From positions 62,001-126,000 of the forward strand of contig JAACJP010000010.1 in NCBI GenBank assembly GCA_013368375.1: 64,000 nt of DNA, written 5' to 3'. The position numbers were made by a program, and so were the translations under genes. Below are positions 33,795 through 43,481 of the stretch, piece by piece. Below the pieces are notes generated by a model that was not told the origin of the DNA, did not search any database, and saw only the letters and a program-made list of their open reading frames with translations. Every line of letters begins with the position of its first letter. Positions within the stretch are counted from its first letter, which is position 1. This DNA is from Tricholomella constricta. Its lineage: Eukaryota > Basidiomycota > Agaricomycetes > Agaricales > Lyophyllaceae.

Positions 33795-35203
33795 GGTGGA
33801 CGGGAGGAGCAGAGAGCAGCCTGCAGCAACGTTTTGACTCCATCCCCGATTCCAAGATTGGCGATCCCGGCCCAACAGATCGGTAATTCCCACCTCGAAG
33901 CCGCTTCATCGCACCGCTTCCGTCGCCATACCAAACCTATACTTAGTTCGTTCCGCCCGCTCTCTCTCTATTTTCTACTGCGTCTCCCGTCTCCCGTCGC
34001 CCGACACCCGATGTCACTGTTTCAGCGTCGTCCGACGACCCGTCTCGGGCGGTCATTCATCCCTTCCATCATGATATATATGCCACCGTCGGCTTTTCTG
34101 TCTTTTTTCAGTTCCGTTCACTTCGCGTTATGTTATTACCACTATCCTCGTCACCAGCTTGCCTCCGTAGCCGGCGGTATCGAGTCTCACATCCCATGCC
34201 ATCCACAACAAATCACCCAAACCGCATATACACTCGAGTATATATATATACATAGCTAGCCCACAAGCCCGGGCCCCGACCATACTCTGCGTCTGTTCTG
34301 GATCCAAATTCGTCTGGTATATCGATGCCGGTGCGTGCACATGCATACGTGGATGGGTCACCGCGCACTGATATTTTTATCTCATGCGGTACTTGTATTG
34401 TGTACATACCACCAAACCTCCCCTGCGTCCTCACTGCACGCCGCCCTCCTCCCCAGTTCCGGAAAGCATCTACCCTGCCCCTGCCACACACGCTACGGCA
34501 AACGGCATCCTTGGACGTGCAATAACGATAACGAGAACGAGGACGCGATAACTGCGGGGAACACTGACATGCCCATGGTGAATTTGCGAGACGAGTGGAA
34601 CCTGGGGCTTCTGGTGCTTGCATGGGTGCCTATTCGGGCCGTGTTTGCTGGATACGCATCCCAGTGTACGTAGCGCTCTGGCGGGCGGTTCAAGTTCGAT
34701 TCGGGGTCGACAATGTCCTGTGTATGGTTCGAGCGCACAAGACTTCAATACTCAGTACTCAGTGCTGCTATCCACACCTTCTGCCTATATGCGTATGCAT
34801 GGATCTTAACAAGCTTGCGTTTTTCTCGGCCCAGCTCCAGGTAAATCTTCAAGCGCTGCAGCCTCCCTCCCCTGCCTTACCGGAAGACTTCACAAACCAC
34901 ACCGGGCTCGACATCACGCATTTTAACGAGCGGCCTCTATGATCTATTAGTATTCGGCTCGAGCCTCAGACCTCAAGCCTCGATGGCGTCGACGACGCGT
35001 TCCCAGGCGGTATGTACTTGCCGTATCATGTCACGTTAATAAATCTAGCTGAGATATATGGCGACGTGGGTGATTCCACGTTCATTCCTCGCACCTGGCT
35101 AGCCTCAGGATATGACGCACGCAGCAATAATAGATAAATTCAACAACGTTTCAAAGGCACTGGAAAGTCCTGCGCCCTACAAAACATGTATCACTACCAA
35201 GCG
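33795..35203. other. Intergenic region, no gene seen
   Basis: It includes a short TA repeat near 34235-34250 and mixed sequence. A minus-strand stretch near 34620-34700 (NRPPERYVHWDAYPANTARIG) has protein-like composition, but I cannot connect it to a gene. Confidence 0.4.
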
Positions 35204-35365
35204 CCTTGCAACTCGGACACCTTCCACGCGAGAAGGAAAAGGAACTTCAAGAAGCGATGGCGTTGCCCTTGACTGTATACTGACAATCCGGTGTCGAACC
35301 CGTTTCTCCTCTCCTCTGGGCTAAAGCGAACAGGTCGTTCTCGCCGACGGTGACGTAGGACGTGC
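35204..35365 (-). pseudogene. Deletion derivative of cupredoxin-like gene, copy 1
   Basis: Short blocks in the order of the minus-strand gene at 38272-38836 are recognisable: the reverse of AIAS near 35253, the reverse of FDTGL and its donor near 35290 and the reverse of VTVGEN.LFA near 35340. The intervening coding sequence is missing. The block TTTCTCCTCTCCTCTGGGCT bridges the deletion and recurs in the copy at 36070, so both derive from one deleted progenitor. Confidence 0.6.
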
Positions 35366-35401
35366 GCGAAAATAGCGACTGAGTGACTTCACATTCGGTC
35401 C

Positions 35402-35955
35402 GCAATCCATGCGGCACGTATTTCGGTGGTCTACCAGGCTAATTCCCGTGCAGCGACTGCTGGGACTAACATAAAGATCTCGTGGCCGACATATATCGCG
35501 GGCTACCTCGTCATGGTGCGTTTTCGAGATCCAACGATGCCCAACAAAATTTATCCATCTTATACATACAGACATGGGACAGGAGAATTATCACGCACCA
35601 GCTGCTGCAACTCTTACCGCCCATGCTCTACTCGCCAAACCCTTACATTATCTACATCACAACCCACCTAATCCTAACCCTCCTCTTCCACCTCTTCCGC
35701 TTCATCCTTTCCCCGTCCGTCTTTGCATTCCTCGATACCGTCCTTTTCCCCCCTCGACGCCCTCGTTCGCACAGCCGCCGTCACCGGCACAAGCACAACC
35801 GCCATTTTGACTTCAGGCCCACCCATCTCGCGCCCCCTCATCGCCTCCCCCGTCACTCATCTCATCATAGGCGCCCTCGCCTCCGCAGGCGGTGGCCTCA
35901 CCGCCTCCACCCTCTCCACCTGGTCCCCTTCCTGGTCCTTCTCCACCCCGATTCA
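35402..35955 (+). pseudogene. Truncated duplicate of membrane-protein gene
   Basis: This segment is a diverged copy, in opposite orientation, of about the first 60 percent of the gene at 46012-46967. It covers ARISVVYQANSRAATAGTN, the intron, then HQLLQLLPPMLYSPNPYIIYI..., SPSVFAFLDTVLF and SPVTHLIIGALASAGGGLTAS. It lacks the N-terminal start and breaks off after SWSFSTP. A one-base change in the C-run at about 35748 shifts the frame at FP-V/LDAL and the acceptor-exon junction is altered, so it is non-functional. Confidence 0.75.
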
Positions 35956-36069
35956 ACAACATTCAAAACACACTAGAAAGACCTTCACGTAGCACTACAC
36001 ACTACCCAGCGCCTCGCAACCAGAACAACCAACCCCCTCCGTGTTTCCCTTCGACGTGAAGCCACTGCG

Positions 36070-36215
36070 AAGGAAAAGGAATTTCAAGAAGGCGATAGCC
36101 TTGACTGTATATACTGATAAGGTTAATCCGGCGTCGAACCCGTTTCCTCTCCTCTGGGCTGAAAGCAAACAGGTCGTTCAAGTTCTCGCCGACGGTGACG
36201 AGCAAGTTCGCGAAA
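36070..36215 (-). pseudogene. Deletion derivative of cupredoxin-like gene, copy 2
   Basis: It has the same deleted structure as copy 1 at 35204-35365: reverse of AIAS, reverse of the FDTG block, the bridging TTTCCTCTCCTCTGGGCT, then reverse of VTVGEN.LFA. The two copies are in direct orientation and bracket the truncated membrane-gene copy. Confidence 0.6.
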
Positions 36216-36639
36216 ATGGCGACTTGAGAGTGATTTCACTTTTGCCTCCTCTCTAATGTAAGAGGGACTATTCATATGTACCTTGACTCTTTAGAGAGTG
36301 CCGCCCTACAGAGGCCTCAACGGGAAGGTTTTTTTGAAATCCCTCTCCCATAGATCTCGAACTCGAAGTGCATGATGACAACAGCGCTGAAGACTTTTGA
36401 CTCCAGGATCAACGCACGGATCAGAGATCTGGATCCTGCCCGCCCGCCTTTGCGTTCATGTTTCTCTAAGTCTGTGATCACCGATATGTACTTATATGTT
36501 TCGGTTTGCTCTATGTCGGAGGGGCCTCTTGATCCTTCATCCAAGGCACAGAGAATTAGGCTTTCCAACACGGACCGGCTAGGCCTCGGTTCAGGGTCAG
36601 TCTTTTCCACGCGAGCGCCAAGCTTTGCTCTGAGGGAAT

Positions 36640-36735
36640 AAACCACGCTGTCGGGACCAGACTTCCCAGGGACGCGCCTAAAACGCGTCCAAACGCGACA
36701 CACTGAAAGCAGCGTTTGATGACCATTGCTATGGG
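36640..36735 (-). repeat. Dispersed repeat with GGACGCG palindrome, copy 1
   Basis: The core contains CAGTGTGTCGCGTTTGGACGCG followed by CGCGTCC, so the GGACGCG arms form a short palindrome. Other copies lie at 39512-39610 and 42585-42690 on the opposite strand. It marks the outer edge of the inverted duplication around the cupredoxin-like genes. Confidence 0.75.
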
Positions 36736-37278
36736 TCTCTCTTTGCAGGTAGGAATCGGCCGCTTCATCAATGTCCGACGATGTTCATGCGACTTCTGCT
36801 GCGGAGGTTGGATGCTGAGTGAGCGAGTCTATTGTGCGCTGTCCTAAAGGTGATAACTCCACCTTTGCTTGAGATCCGGCGATTGATTTCTGATGCATCC
36901 CTCTACTTGGTATCCAGTAAAGACTATCAGATTATACGAGGTTGTGCCCTGCTACGCTTTGTGGAACGGGCCTTGAGCGGCATCTCAGCACCAGCTTACC
37001 CGTGATTACTCCTTTCATAGCATCTTTATTGACGTCCTCTCACAGGCAGCTATATTGACGCTTGAATCCTGGACAACGCTCCCCATGCTCCCCTTCAGCG
37101 ATATGTCACTTCCAGACATTCCCCTCTCACGAAAGAATGCAAAGCTTTCTATTCGACTATCGTTCCTGTACGTTCTCCACCCACCTGCAGGCGGCTGAGG
37201 TATTTAAGCTCGACGATGTAAGGCATTAAGGACCCATCGACATCTACTTCATTGTCTTGTCAAACGATCTCATCCAAT

Positions 37279-37836
37279 ATGCGCTTCATCTCTCTCCTCG
37301 CTGTCGCTTTCGCTCCCATCGTCCTCGGCGCCAACTTCCTCGTCACTGTCGGCGAGGACAGCCTCTTCGCCTTCAAACCCGAGGAGATCCACCCCGCCGC
37401 AGGCGACACAGTCACCTTCCAGTTCCTCACCAGGAACCGTACGTGTCCCGCTTTGAAGCAAAGAAAACCCCACACTGACAAACGCACCTCACGCTCCATA
37501 GACTCCGCCACAACCACCATGTTCTCGGGGGCAGTCTGTCCCCCTCCCCCAGGCGGCTTCGGCACAAACGGATTTGACACTGGATTGTCAGTATACCGAG
37601 TCCCTCTTTGTTTCCACCCGGATTGAATCTAATCTTTCCCATCCCCCGCGCTCAGCCAACCCACCACCGCTACTGATCACCCCGAAGTCACGGTCACCAT
37701 CAAGGACACGGCGCCGCACTTTGTCTCCTGCATGCAGGCCGCCGGCGCCCATTGCCGCAGGGGCATGATCCTAGCGATCAACCCTACTGCTGATATGACC
37801 ACAGCGCAGTTCAAGGCCAACGCCATCGCTTCTTAA
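37279..37836 (+). CDS. Secreted cupredoxin-like protein 1
   Basis: The gene encodes a small extracellular protein of the fungal serine-rich/cupredoxin-like group, possibly copper binding; its function is unproven. Exons 37279-37438, 37502-37586 and 37656-37836 give 141 residues. A signal peptide MRFISLLAVAFAPIVLGA is followed by NFLVTVGEDSLFAFKPEEIHPAAGDTVTFQFLTRN. The first splice creates N-H-S, the usual start of the copper-site block, then PPPPGGFGTNGFDTGFQPT across the second splice, then HFVSCMQAAGAHCRRGMILAINP near the end, matching the YC..HC..GM block of the fold. The convergent neighbour at 38272-38836 is a close paralogue. Confidence 0.75.
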
Positions 37837-38271
37837 TCTTATTTTCCCTCGTAGTTGCGACACCGCGAAAGGGGTTGTTGAGTAGTGTTTTGCGGTGTAC
37901 GGCGAATGAACTCTCGAGCGTGTTTTATGTAAATGTTGTTGAATTGAATATATATTTCTGCGTAACCTGAGGCTGGCCAAGTGAAAGGAATAGAAATCGG
38001 GTATGCCTATATGAATCGTGATGCGGCGTATATATGGTGCAGGTGAAGACCCGCTTTTGGAGTTATAAGTCACTCAATCGCCATTTTCTCAGCTGATTGG
38101 GTCAATTTGCCATCCAGTACATACCTGGGAATGCATCGTCGAAGCCCTGCGAGCCTCGAGCCATTTAATGTCGATCGCAAATCTGGAAGTAACAATCAAG
38201 CTACGATGCAACATATATTTCCACTACCGACTCCAAGCCACTCGAACACAATTTTCGCGAAGCTAAACAAA

Positions 38272-38836
38272 TTAGGAAGCGATAGCGTTGGCCTTGAACT
38301 CCTCAGCCGTCATGCTGGGAGGAGGGTTGATCGCCAGTATCATCCCCCTACGGCAATGAGCTCCCCCGGCCTGCATACAGGAGACCCAGTGCGGCTCGCT
38401 ATCTTTGATCGTAACCGTGACTTCAGGGTGAATGACGTCTGTGGTGGGTTGGCTAAGAGGGGGTGAAAAAAAAAGATTCAGATTCAATTCCGTGAAAGAG
38501 GGACAGTATAACTGACAATCCGGTGTCGAACCCGTTTTCGCCAAAGCCGCCTGGGGGCGGGGGGCAGACTGCCCCCGAGAACATGGTGGTTGTGGCGGAG
38601 TCTACGGAGCGTTCGGAGGTGCGTTGGTCAGTGTGGGGGTTTTCTTTACTTTTGAAAGCGGGACACGTACGGTTCCTGGTGAGGAACTGGAAGGTGATTG
38701 TGTCGCCTGTGGCGGGGTGAATCTCTTCGGGTTTGAAGGCGAAGAGGTTGTCCTCGCCGACCGTGACGCGGAAGTTTGCGCCGAGGACGACGGGAGCAGC
38801 GGCCAAAGCGGCAGCGATGAGCGAGATGAAGCGCAT
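38272..38836 (-). CDS. Secreted cupredoxin-like protein 2
   Basis: This is a paralogue of the gene at 37279, in tail-to-tail orientation. From the ATG at 38836 it reads MRFISLIAAALAAAPVVLGANF (signal peptide), VTVGEDNLFAFKPEEIHPATGDTITFQFLTRN, then after an intron SATTTMFSGAVCPPPPGGFGENGFDTG, a second intron, and PEVTVTIKDSEPHWVSCMQAG, ending FKANAIAS with TAA at 38272. Intron positions and splice phases are the same as in copy 1, including the N-H-S created by the first splice. Both look intact and differ by scattered substitutions and small signal-peptide indels, so they may be independently expressed. Confidence 0.75.
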
Positions 38837-38969
38837 ATTGAGTTAGAACGTTGACAAGTAGTAAGTATATGTCGATGGGGCGCAATGCTTTGAATCGTCG
38901 AGCTTAAATACCTCAGGGCCTGCGGGTGGGTGCTGAACATAGAAGAGCGATGGTCGAATAGAAATCTTT

Positions 38970-39250
38970 GCATTCTTCCGTGAGAGGGGAATGTCTGGGG
39001 GCAACATGTCGTCGAAGGGGAGCGTGAGGAGTACCGACCAGGAATAAAGCGCCATTAGAGCTGCCTGTGAGCGGACGTCGACAGAAATGCTATGAGAAGA
39101 TTATCAGAGAATTATGCATTCTGTCGTGAGAGGAGAACGTCTGGGGGGTGACATGTCGTCGAAGGGGAGCATGAGGAACACCGACTAGGAATAAAGCTTT
39201 AATATAGCTGCCTATGAGCGGACATCGACCGGAATGTTATGAAAGGAGTA
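38970..39250. repeat. Tandem promoter-block duplication
   Basis: A block of about 140 bp upstream of the minus-strand cupredoxin-like gene is present twice. Both copies carry GAGAGGGGAATGTCTGGGGG or its close variant, CATGTCGTCGAAGGGGAGC, CCGAC...AGGAATAAAGC and GCTGCCT.TGAGCGGAC. One copy is at about 38970-39085, the other at about 39113-39250. A third, inverted version lies upstream of the plus-strand copy near 37000-37140. Confidence 0.65.
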
Positions 39251-39940
39251 ATCAAGGGTAAGTTGGTGCCAAAACGCCGTCCAACGTCCGTTCCACAAAG
39301 CGCAACCGGGCACAACCCCATGTAATCTGAAAGTCTTCAGTGGATGCCAAGTTGAGGGGTGCATGAAGATCACGAGCCGGATCTCAAGCAATGTATCACC
39401 AGCTTTAGAATAGCGCACGTCAGGCCCACTAGGCTCCACGACATACGCCTCGTGAACGACATCGGATGTTATTGCAGAGGCCGAATCCTACCTGTACGGG
39501 AGTAGGAGTACCCAAAGGTGATGTTCTCGACTGCTGCTTCCAGTGTGTCGCGTTTGGACGCGCCTCAACGCGTCCTGGGAAGCCAGGCAGCGTTCCCTCG
39601 AAAAGAAGCTTGGCACCTTGGCAGTCCCGTGGAACAGGTTGAACGGGACCGAAACCTCGGAGACGTGAATCGGCTGGAACGCTTAAATCTAAAGATGTGC
39701 CTTAATCGTGAGCCAAGAGGATGCCGGATTCCCAGCGACGTCAGAGTCAGCTTAAATTTAGAAAGGCGGCATGTGGTACTGGCGTGGCCAGGCAGACTCC
39801 TTCAGTTGTTATCCACAATCTTGGTCAGAGAAGAAGTCGTATTCCATAGCTTTGGGCCACGGCAGCAGATCCGCTGATTTTGTAGGCCGGCATGTAAGCC
39901 GTCGAGAATGGTACCCCAAAGCACATGCGAGACCAGAGAT

Positions 39941-40346
39941 CATCCTGTGCATGGACTGTCGACAACGTCGAAGCAGTCCAAATCATTGACCCAAATCGTC
40001 AACCCAATGGTCTGTTAGCTTCACATGAGTTTTAGTCTCTAAACCTGTACTTACTTGATCGATAACATATGCCTCTTCAATCCAGTGAAGAAAGGCCCAA
40101 ATGCAGTCGGGACAAGATTGCGGCGTTTGAGTGAATTTGGCGTCATCTTGTGCATGGACTGTTGACAACGTTAGAGCAGTCCAATTTATTGACCCAAATC
40201 GTCAACCCAGTGGTCTGTCAGCTTCATATGATTTTTAGTCTCTGAACCTGTACTTACTTGATTGATAATATGCGCCTCTCCAATCCAGTGAAAAAAGGCC
40301 CAAATGCGGTCAGGACAAAATTGCGGCGTTTGAGTGAATTTAGCGA
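39941..40346. repeat. 203-bp internal tandem duplication in unit A
   Basis: The block starting CATCCTGTGCATGGACTG at 39941 is repeated from 40144 (CATCTTGTGCATGGACTG). Both copies contain CCCAAATCGTCAACCCA, CCTGTACTTACTTGAT and GCGGCGTTTGAGTGAATTT. Unit B has a single shortened version near 43195-43370. Confidence 0.8.
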
Positions 40347-40489
40347 AACTGCACGTTGTGACGTCACTACAACAACTACTACCACAGTTTGATTTAAATT
40401 ACCATTGATGCTCTAATCATTCCCATGGTTCTTCGTGTAGAATCGATCGCTTCAAGGATGGATGGATGGATTACCCGTAGCGGCGTCAC

Positions 40490-42101
40490 TCAGCAATACA
40501 TCTTGACAGGCAGCTTCGAGCTGCGCACTTTGACCGAACCACGCTTCTTGCCCTCCTCAGACGGCTCCCCATTATAGCTCCAAAAAATGGACCCCCGTGC
40601 GCGGTGGCCTCCGCTCGTTCTCTCCACCGTCCTTTCCCGCCCCATTCCAGAGGGGTCCTTCATATCAGTCTCCTCAATAAGCGCATCTGCGATCGATGTC
40701 TTCAGATCGTAGTTACCCTCATAATCGGGGTGAAGCATCACGGTGGCCGGCGCGTTGGAGGTGGAGGCATCTAGGTAGAAAGTGGCATTGTCGCCGAATT
40801 GGTTGCGCGGCATGTTGATGTTGAGTTTGCCGTTAGAGGTGTGAATAGTCGCGGTAAGCTTGGCCTCGGTGAAGTCGCTCCCGACGCTCAGGTAGGCTTC
40901 AACAGGGCTGTCGGATATTACATGTTGTTAGATGCATGAACACGGAAAAAGCAGAACTACGCCTTACGCGTTCGATGTTTCAAGATGTACCTTCGTTTCG
41001 GAGCCTTGAGCTTGTGGGACCATCATGGCAACCGTGTGGATTTGAGCATTACTTGTCCGGACGCTGAGTGTGTTCCAGCCGTAAAATAATCCCTTCACTT
41101 CGGCATCATTGGTCTGAATGAAGGCCGTCTCGCCGCAGAGTGCCTATAGATTGATCAAATATCCATAAGTAGCTGCTTTTAAAGAGACCTTGTAAATGTC
41201 AATTTACGTACATCGTAATAAATCGGAGCATGTGATGTTTTCAACCGGATCGTGTTGAAGGCTGTGGCTGACCAAAAGTTGAAGAAGTCCCCTATGTGAT
41301 GCGAGAAGGTCGGAAGATCGGTGCTTAGGTCTCTGTATTTACGGAGGCTCTGTGGGAGTGCAACGGTGATGTTGAAGCTGACCGGATCCACCTGACGGTC
41401 ATAATGAGGATGCCTTGGTTGAGCCTGAGAGTCAACGCTCCAATCAGTATGCAATGGTGACGTAGGTAGTCTATAATGTACCCATATAAGCACACCATGC
41501 TCGTTCTTTGAATCCCGGCCAGTGCGGCATGCTTTCGTGCGTTGCAGATCGGTGCGCTTCGCATATTGAGCGGTAACATTGACCTCGATGACTTTTGAAG
41601 AACGATCCGGGTTCGTTATTATACTGAGACGACCAGCAGCTGGCCCACGCGATAGCAAGAACATCAAGTCGGATGTACCAGGTAGCTCGAAGGAGACGGT
41701 GGACAAGTGTGGCCCCAGGCCTTTGTCTGTAATGGGCCAGTCAGCGCAGATTTCTGCGTCATCGGGACTCTGATATGGCTAATATTCAAATGCAAGAATC
41801 AAGTTAGAATGCAGTTACTGGATTTCGGGAGAAAGTAGACTTGTCGACGAACCTCAAGACGAGGGTCGCCCGCAATGTTCGCCGTAGTTTCGTCCCTCAG
41901 CGAAGTCGGGGCGCAGGTAAAGGCATAGAAAACGATGCTAACTAGAGCAAGGGCAGCCAGTAGAGTCAGCACGCGGCTCTTTCGAGAGCCATTTCGGCTG
42001 TTATCGACAAGCGTCGGGTTCCGAAGGATATTGGAGATGTCCTCTTGGTCGATCGGGTCCTGTTCACCGTTCAAAGGAGTATACGATAATTTAACAATCA
42101 T
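40490..42101 (-). CDS. Single-pass membrane protein, tandem copy A
   Basis: The gene starts at 42101 with a short cytosolic stretch (MIVKLSYTPLNGEQDPIDQ), a basic RKSR and then one transmembrane segment VLTLLAALALVSIVFYAF, giving a type II or signal-anchored protein. The extracellular part is read over several exons: FELPGTSDLMFLLSRGPAAG, VIEVNVTAQYAKR, DPVSFNITVALPQSL, FNTIRLKTSHAPI, LSVRTSNAQIHT, ATIHTSNGKLNINM, TFYLDASTSNAPATVMLHP and GSVKVRSSKLPVKMYC with TAA at 40490. The recurring short S-N beta repeats resemble a fungal adhesin-like family (DUF7330-like); this is a guess. Four or five introns are inferred. Copy B at 43482-45089 is its tandem duplicate. Confidence 0.6.
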
Positions 42102-42749
42102 GAAGGGGAGAAAATTATGATGGACAGGTGAAGGCTCTCACATCCTTTTTGTGTTGCATTGAAAACATCAGAATAAAATCTCACGCGTATGTATGGCCAC
42201 CACCGCCCATCGTGAAACAAAAGATTCACTGCAAGGTGTCAAACACTCGAGTCCCCAGGTAGTCCCAAGGTGAAGGTTGTCGTGATGGGAAGATATGGCG
42301 ACGGTCTTCATGTGCAAAGCTATTTGTGGCCTTGCTGCGCAAAGCTATGAAATACTGGTTTCCGCGAAATCGTGTACTGAGCTTCAATGGCAAGTTGCCT
42401 AGAGCATTGTTGTATAGTGACGGATTCGCGATGACAGCATATCGTGACAGAAGGTGATTATCATCAATTTGCGATCGGGTCATCAGCTTCATGATAGCGC
42501 AAAACAGGCTCAGTAAACTCCACGATACACGCCTCGTGAACGTTGTCGGAGGCTCGTGGAGACTCCAGCCTATACGAACGACCCAAAGGTGATGATCTCG
42601 TCCGTTGCTTCCAGTGTGTTGCGTTTGGACGCGCCTCGACGCGTCCTGGGAAGTCTGGTACTTACCAGCGTACCCTCGAAAACAAGCAGTCTCGTGGAAC
42701 AGGTTCTACGGGACCGAACCCTTGGAGAAGTGAATCGGCTGGTAACGCT

Positions 42750-42926
42750 GGAGTAGCCCCGTTCGCTAGCGCTTGCTTTGGTCGTGTTGAAGTTGTATGA
42801 TTTCTCGGGGGATTTGCATGCCCATCTATCCTAAGCTGACTAAGTAACTAAAGTTGTTGCCTAGCAAGCGCAAACAACATCGATTGGCTCTCCTCGCGCG
42901 TCTGGAGGGCGCGGGCGCGCTACTCC
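42750..42926. mobile_element. 177-bp TIR insertion with 6-bp target duplication
   Basis: The insertion begins GGAGTAGCCCCG and ends CGCGCTACTCC, an inverted terminal repeat of 7-8 bp with further loosely inverted subterminal GCTAGCGCTTGC / GCAAGCGC. It is flanked by AACGCT on both sides (42744-42749 and 42927-42932). The equivalent place in unit A (39678-39683) has a single AACGCT with no insertion. It is non-coding. Confidence 0.82.
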
Positions 42927-43481
42927 AACGCTTAAATCTAAAGATGTGCCTTGATCGTGAGGTCAAGAGGAGGCCGAATTCACAGCGACTTCAGAGTCAG
43001 CTTAAATTTAGAAAGGCGGCATTATGTGGTACTGGCGTGGCCAGGGCAGACTTCAGTTGTCATCCATACGGTCAGAGAAGAAGTCGTATCCCATAGCTTT
43101 GGGCCACGGCAGCGGACCCACTGATTTGTAGGCCGGCATGTACTAAGCCATCGAGAATGGTACCCGGGTCAAAGCGCATGCGAGACCGGACATCATCGTG
43201 TGCATGGACTGTTGACAACGTCAGAGCAGTCCAAAACATCGACCCAAATCGTCAACCCAGTGGTCTGTTAGCTTCACATGAGTTTTACTTGATTGATATT
43301 ATGCGCCTCTCCAATGTAGAGGCCCAAATTCAGTCGGGAAAGAACTGCGGCGTTTGAGTGAATTTGGCGGAAGCGCACGTTGTGATATCACCACAACTAC
43401 TACCACCACAGTGGGATATAAATACCATTGATGCTCTGAATATTCCCATGGTTCTTCGTGTAGGATCGATCGCTGGGTCAC

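Larger units (their letters stand above)
36640..39610. repeat. Large inverted duplication around cupredoxin-like pair
   Basis: The right side (about 38270-39610), read backwards, repeats the left side (about 36640-37840). It includes both coding regions, the promoter blocks with CATTCCCCTCTCACG and GGAGTAATCA, and the outer GGACGCG repeat. The centre (about 37840-38270) is not obviously duplicated. Divergence is substantial in the promoters and lower in the exons. Confidence 0.7.
39434..42517. repeat. 3-kb tandem duplication, unit A
   Basis: The unit starts CTCCACGACATACGCCTCGTG and includes the GGACGCG palindromic repeat, a non-coding block (CTTAAATCTAAAGATGTGCC...), a CCCAAATCGTCAACCCA block and a complete minus-strand membrane-protein gene with its upstream region. 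The same order recurs in unit B from 42518. Unit A has an extra internal 203-bp duplication at 39941-40346 and lacks the 177-bp TIR insertion present in unit B. Confidence 0.85.

Noticed and set aside
34680..34720. tRNA-like T-loop GTTCGATTC
   Set aside because: No matching acceptor, D-arm or anticodon stem could be folded around it on either strand.
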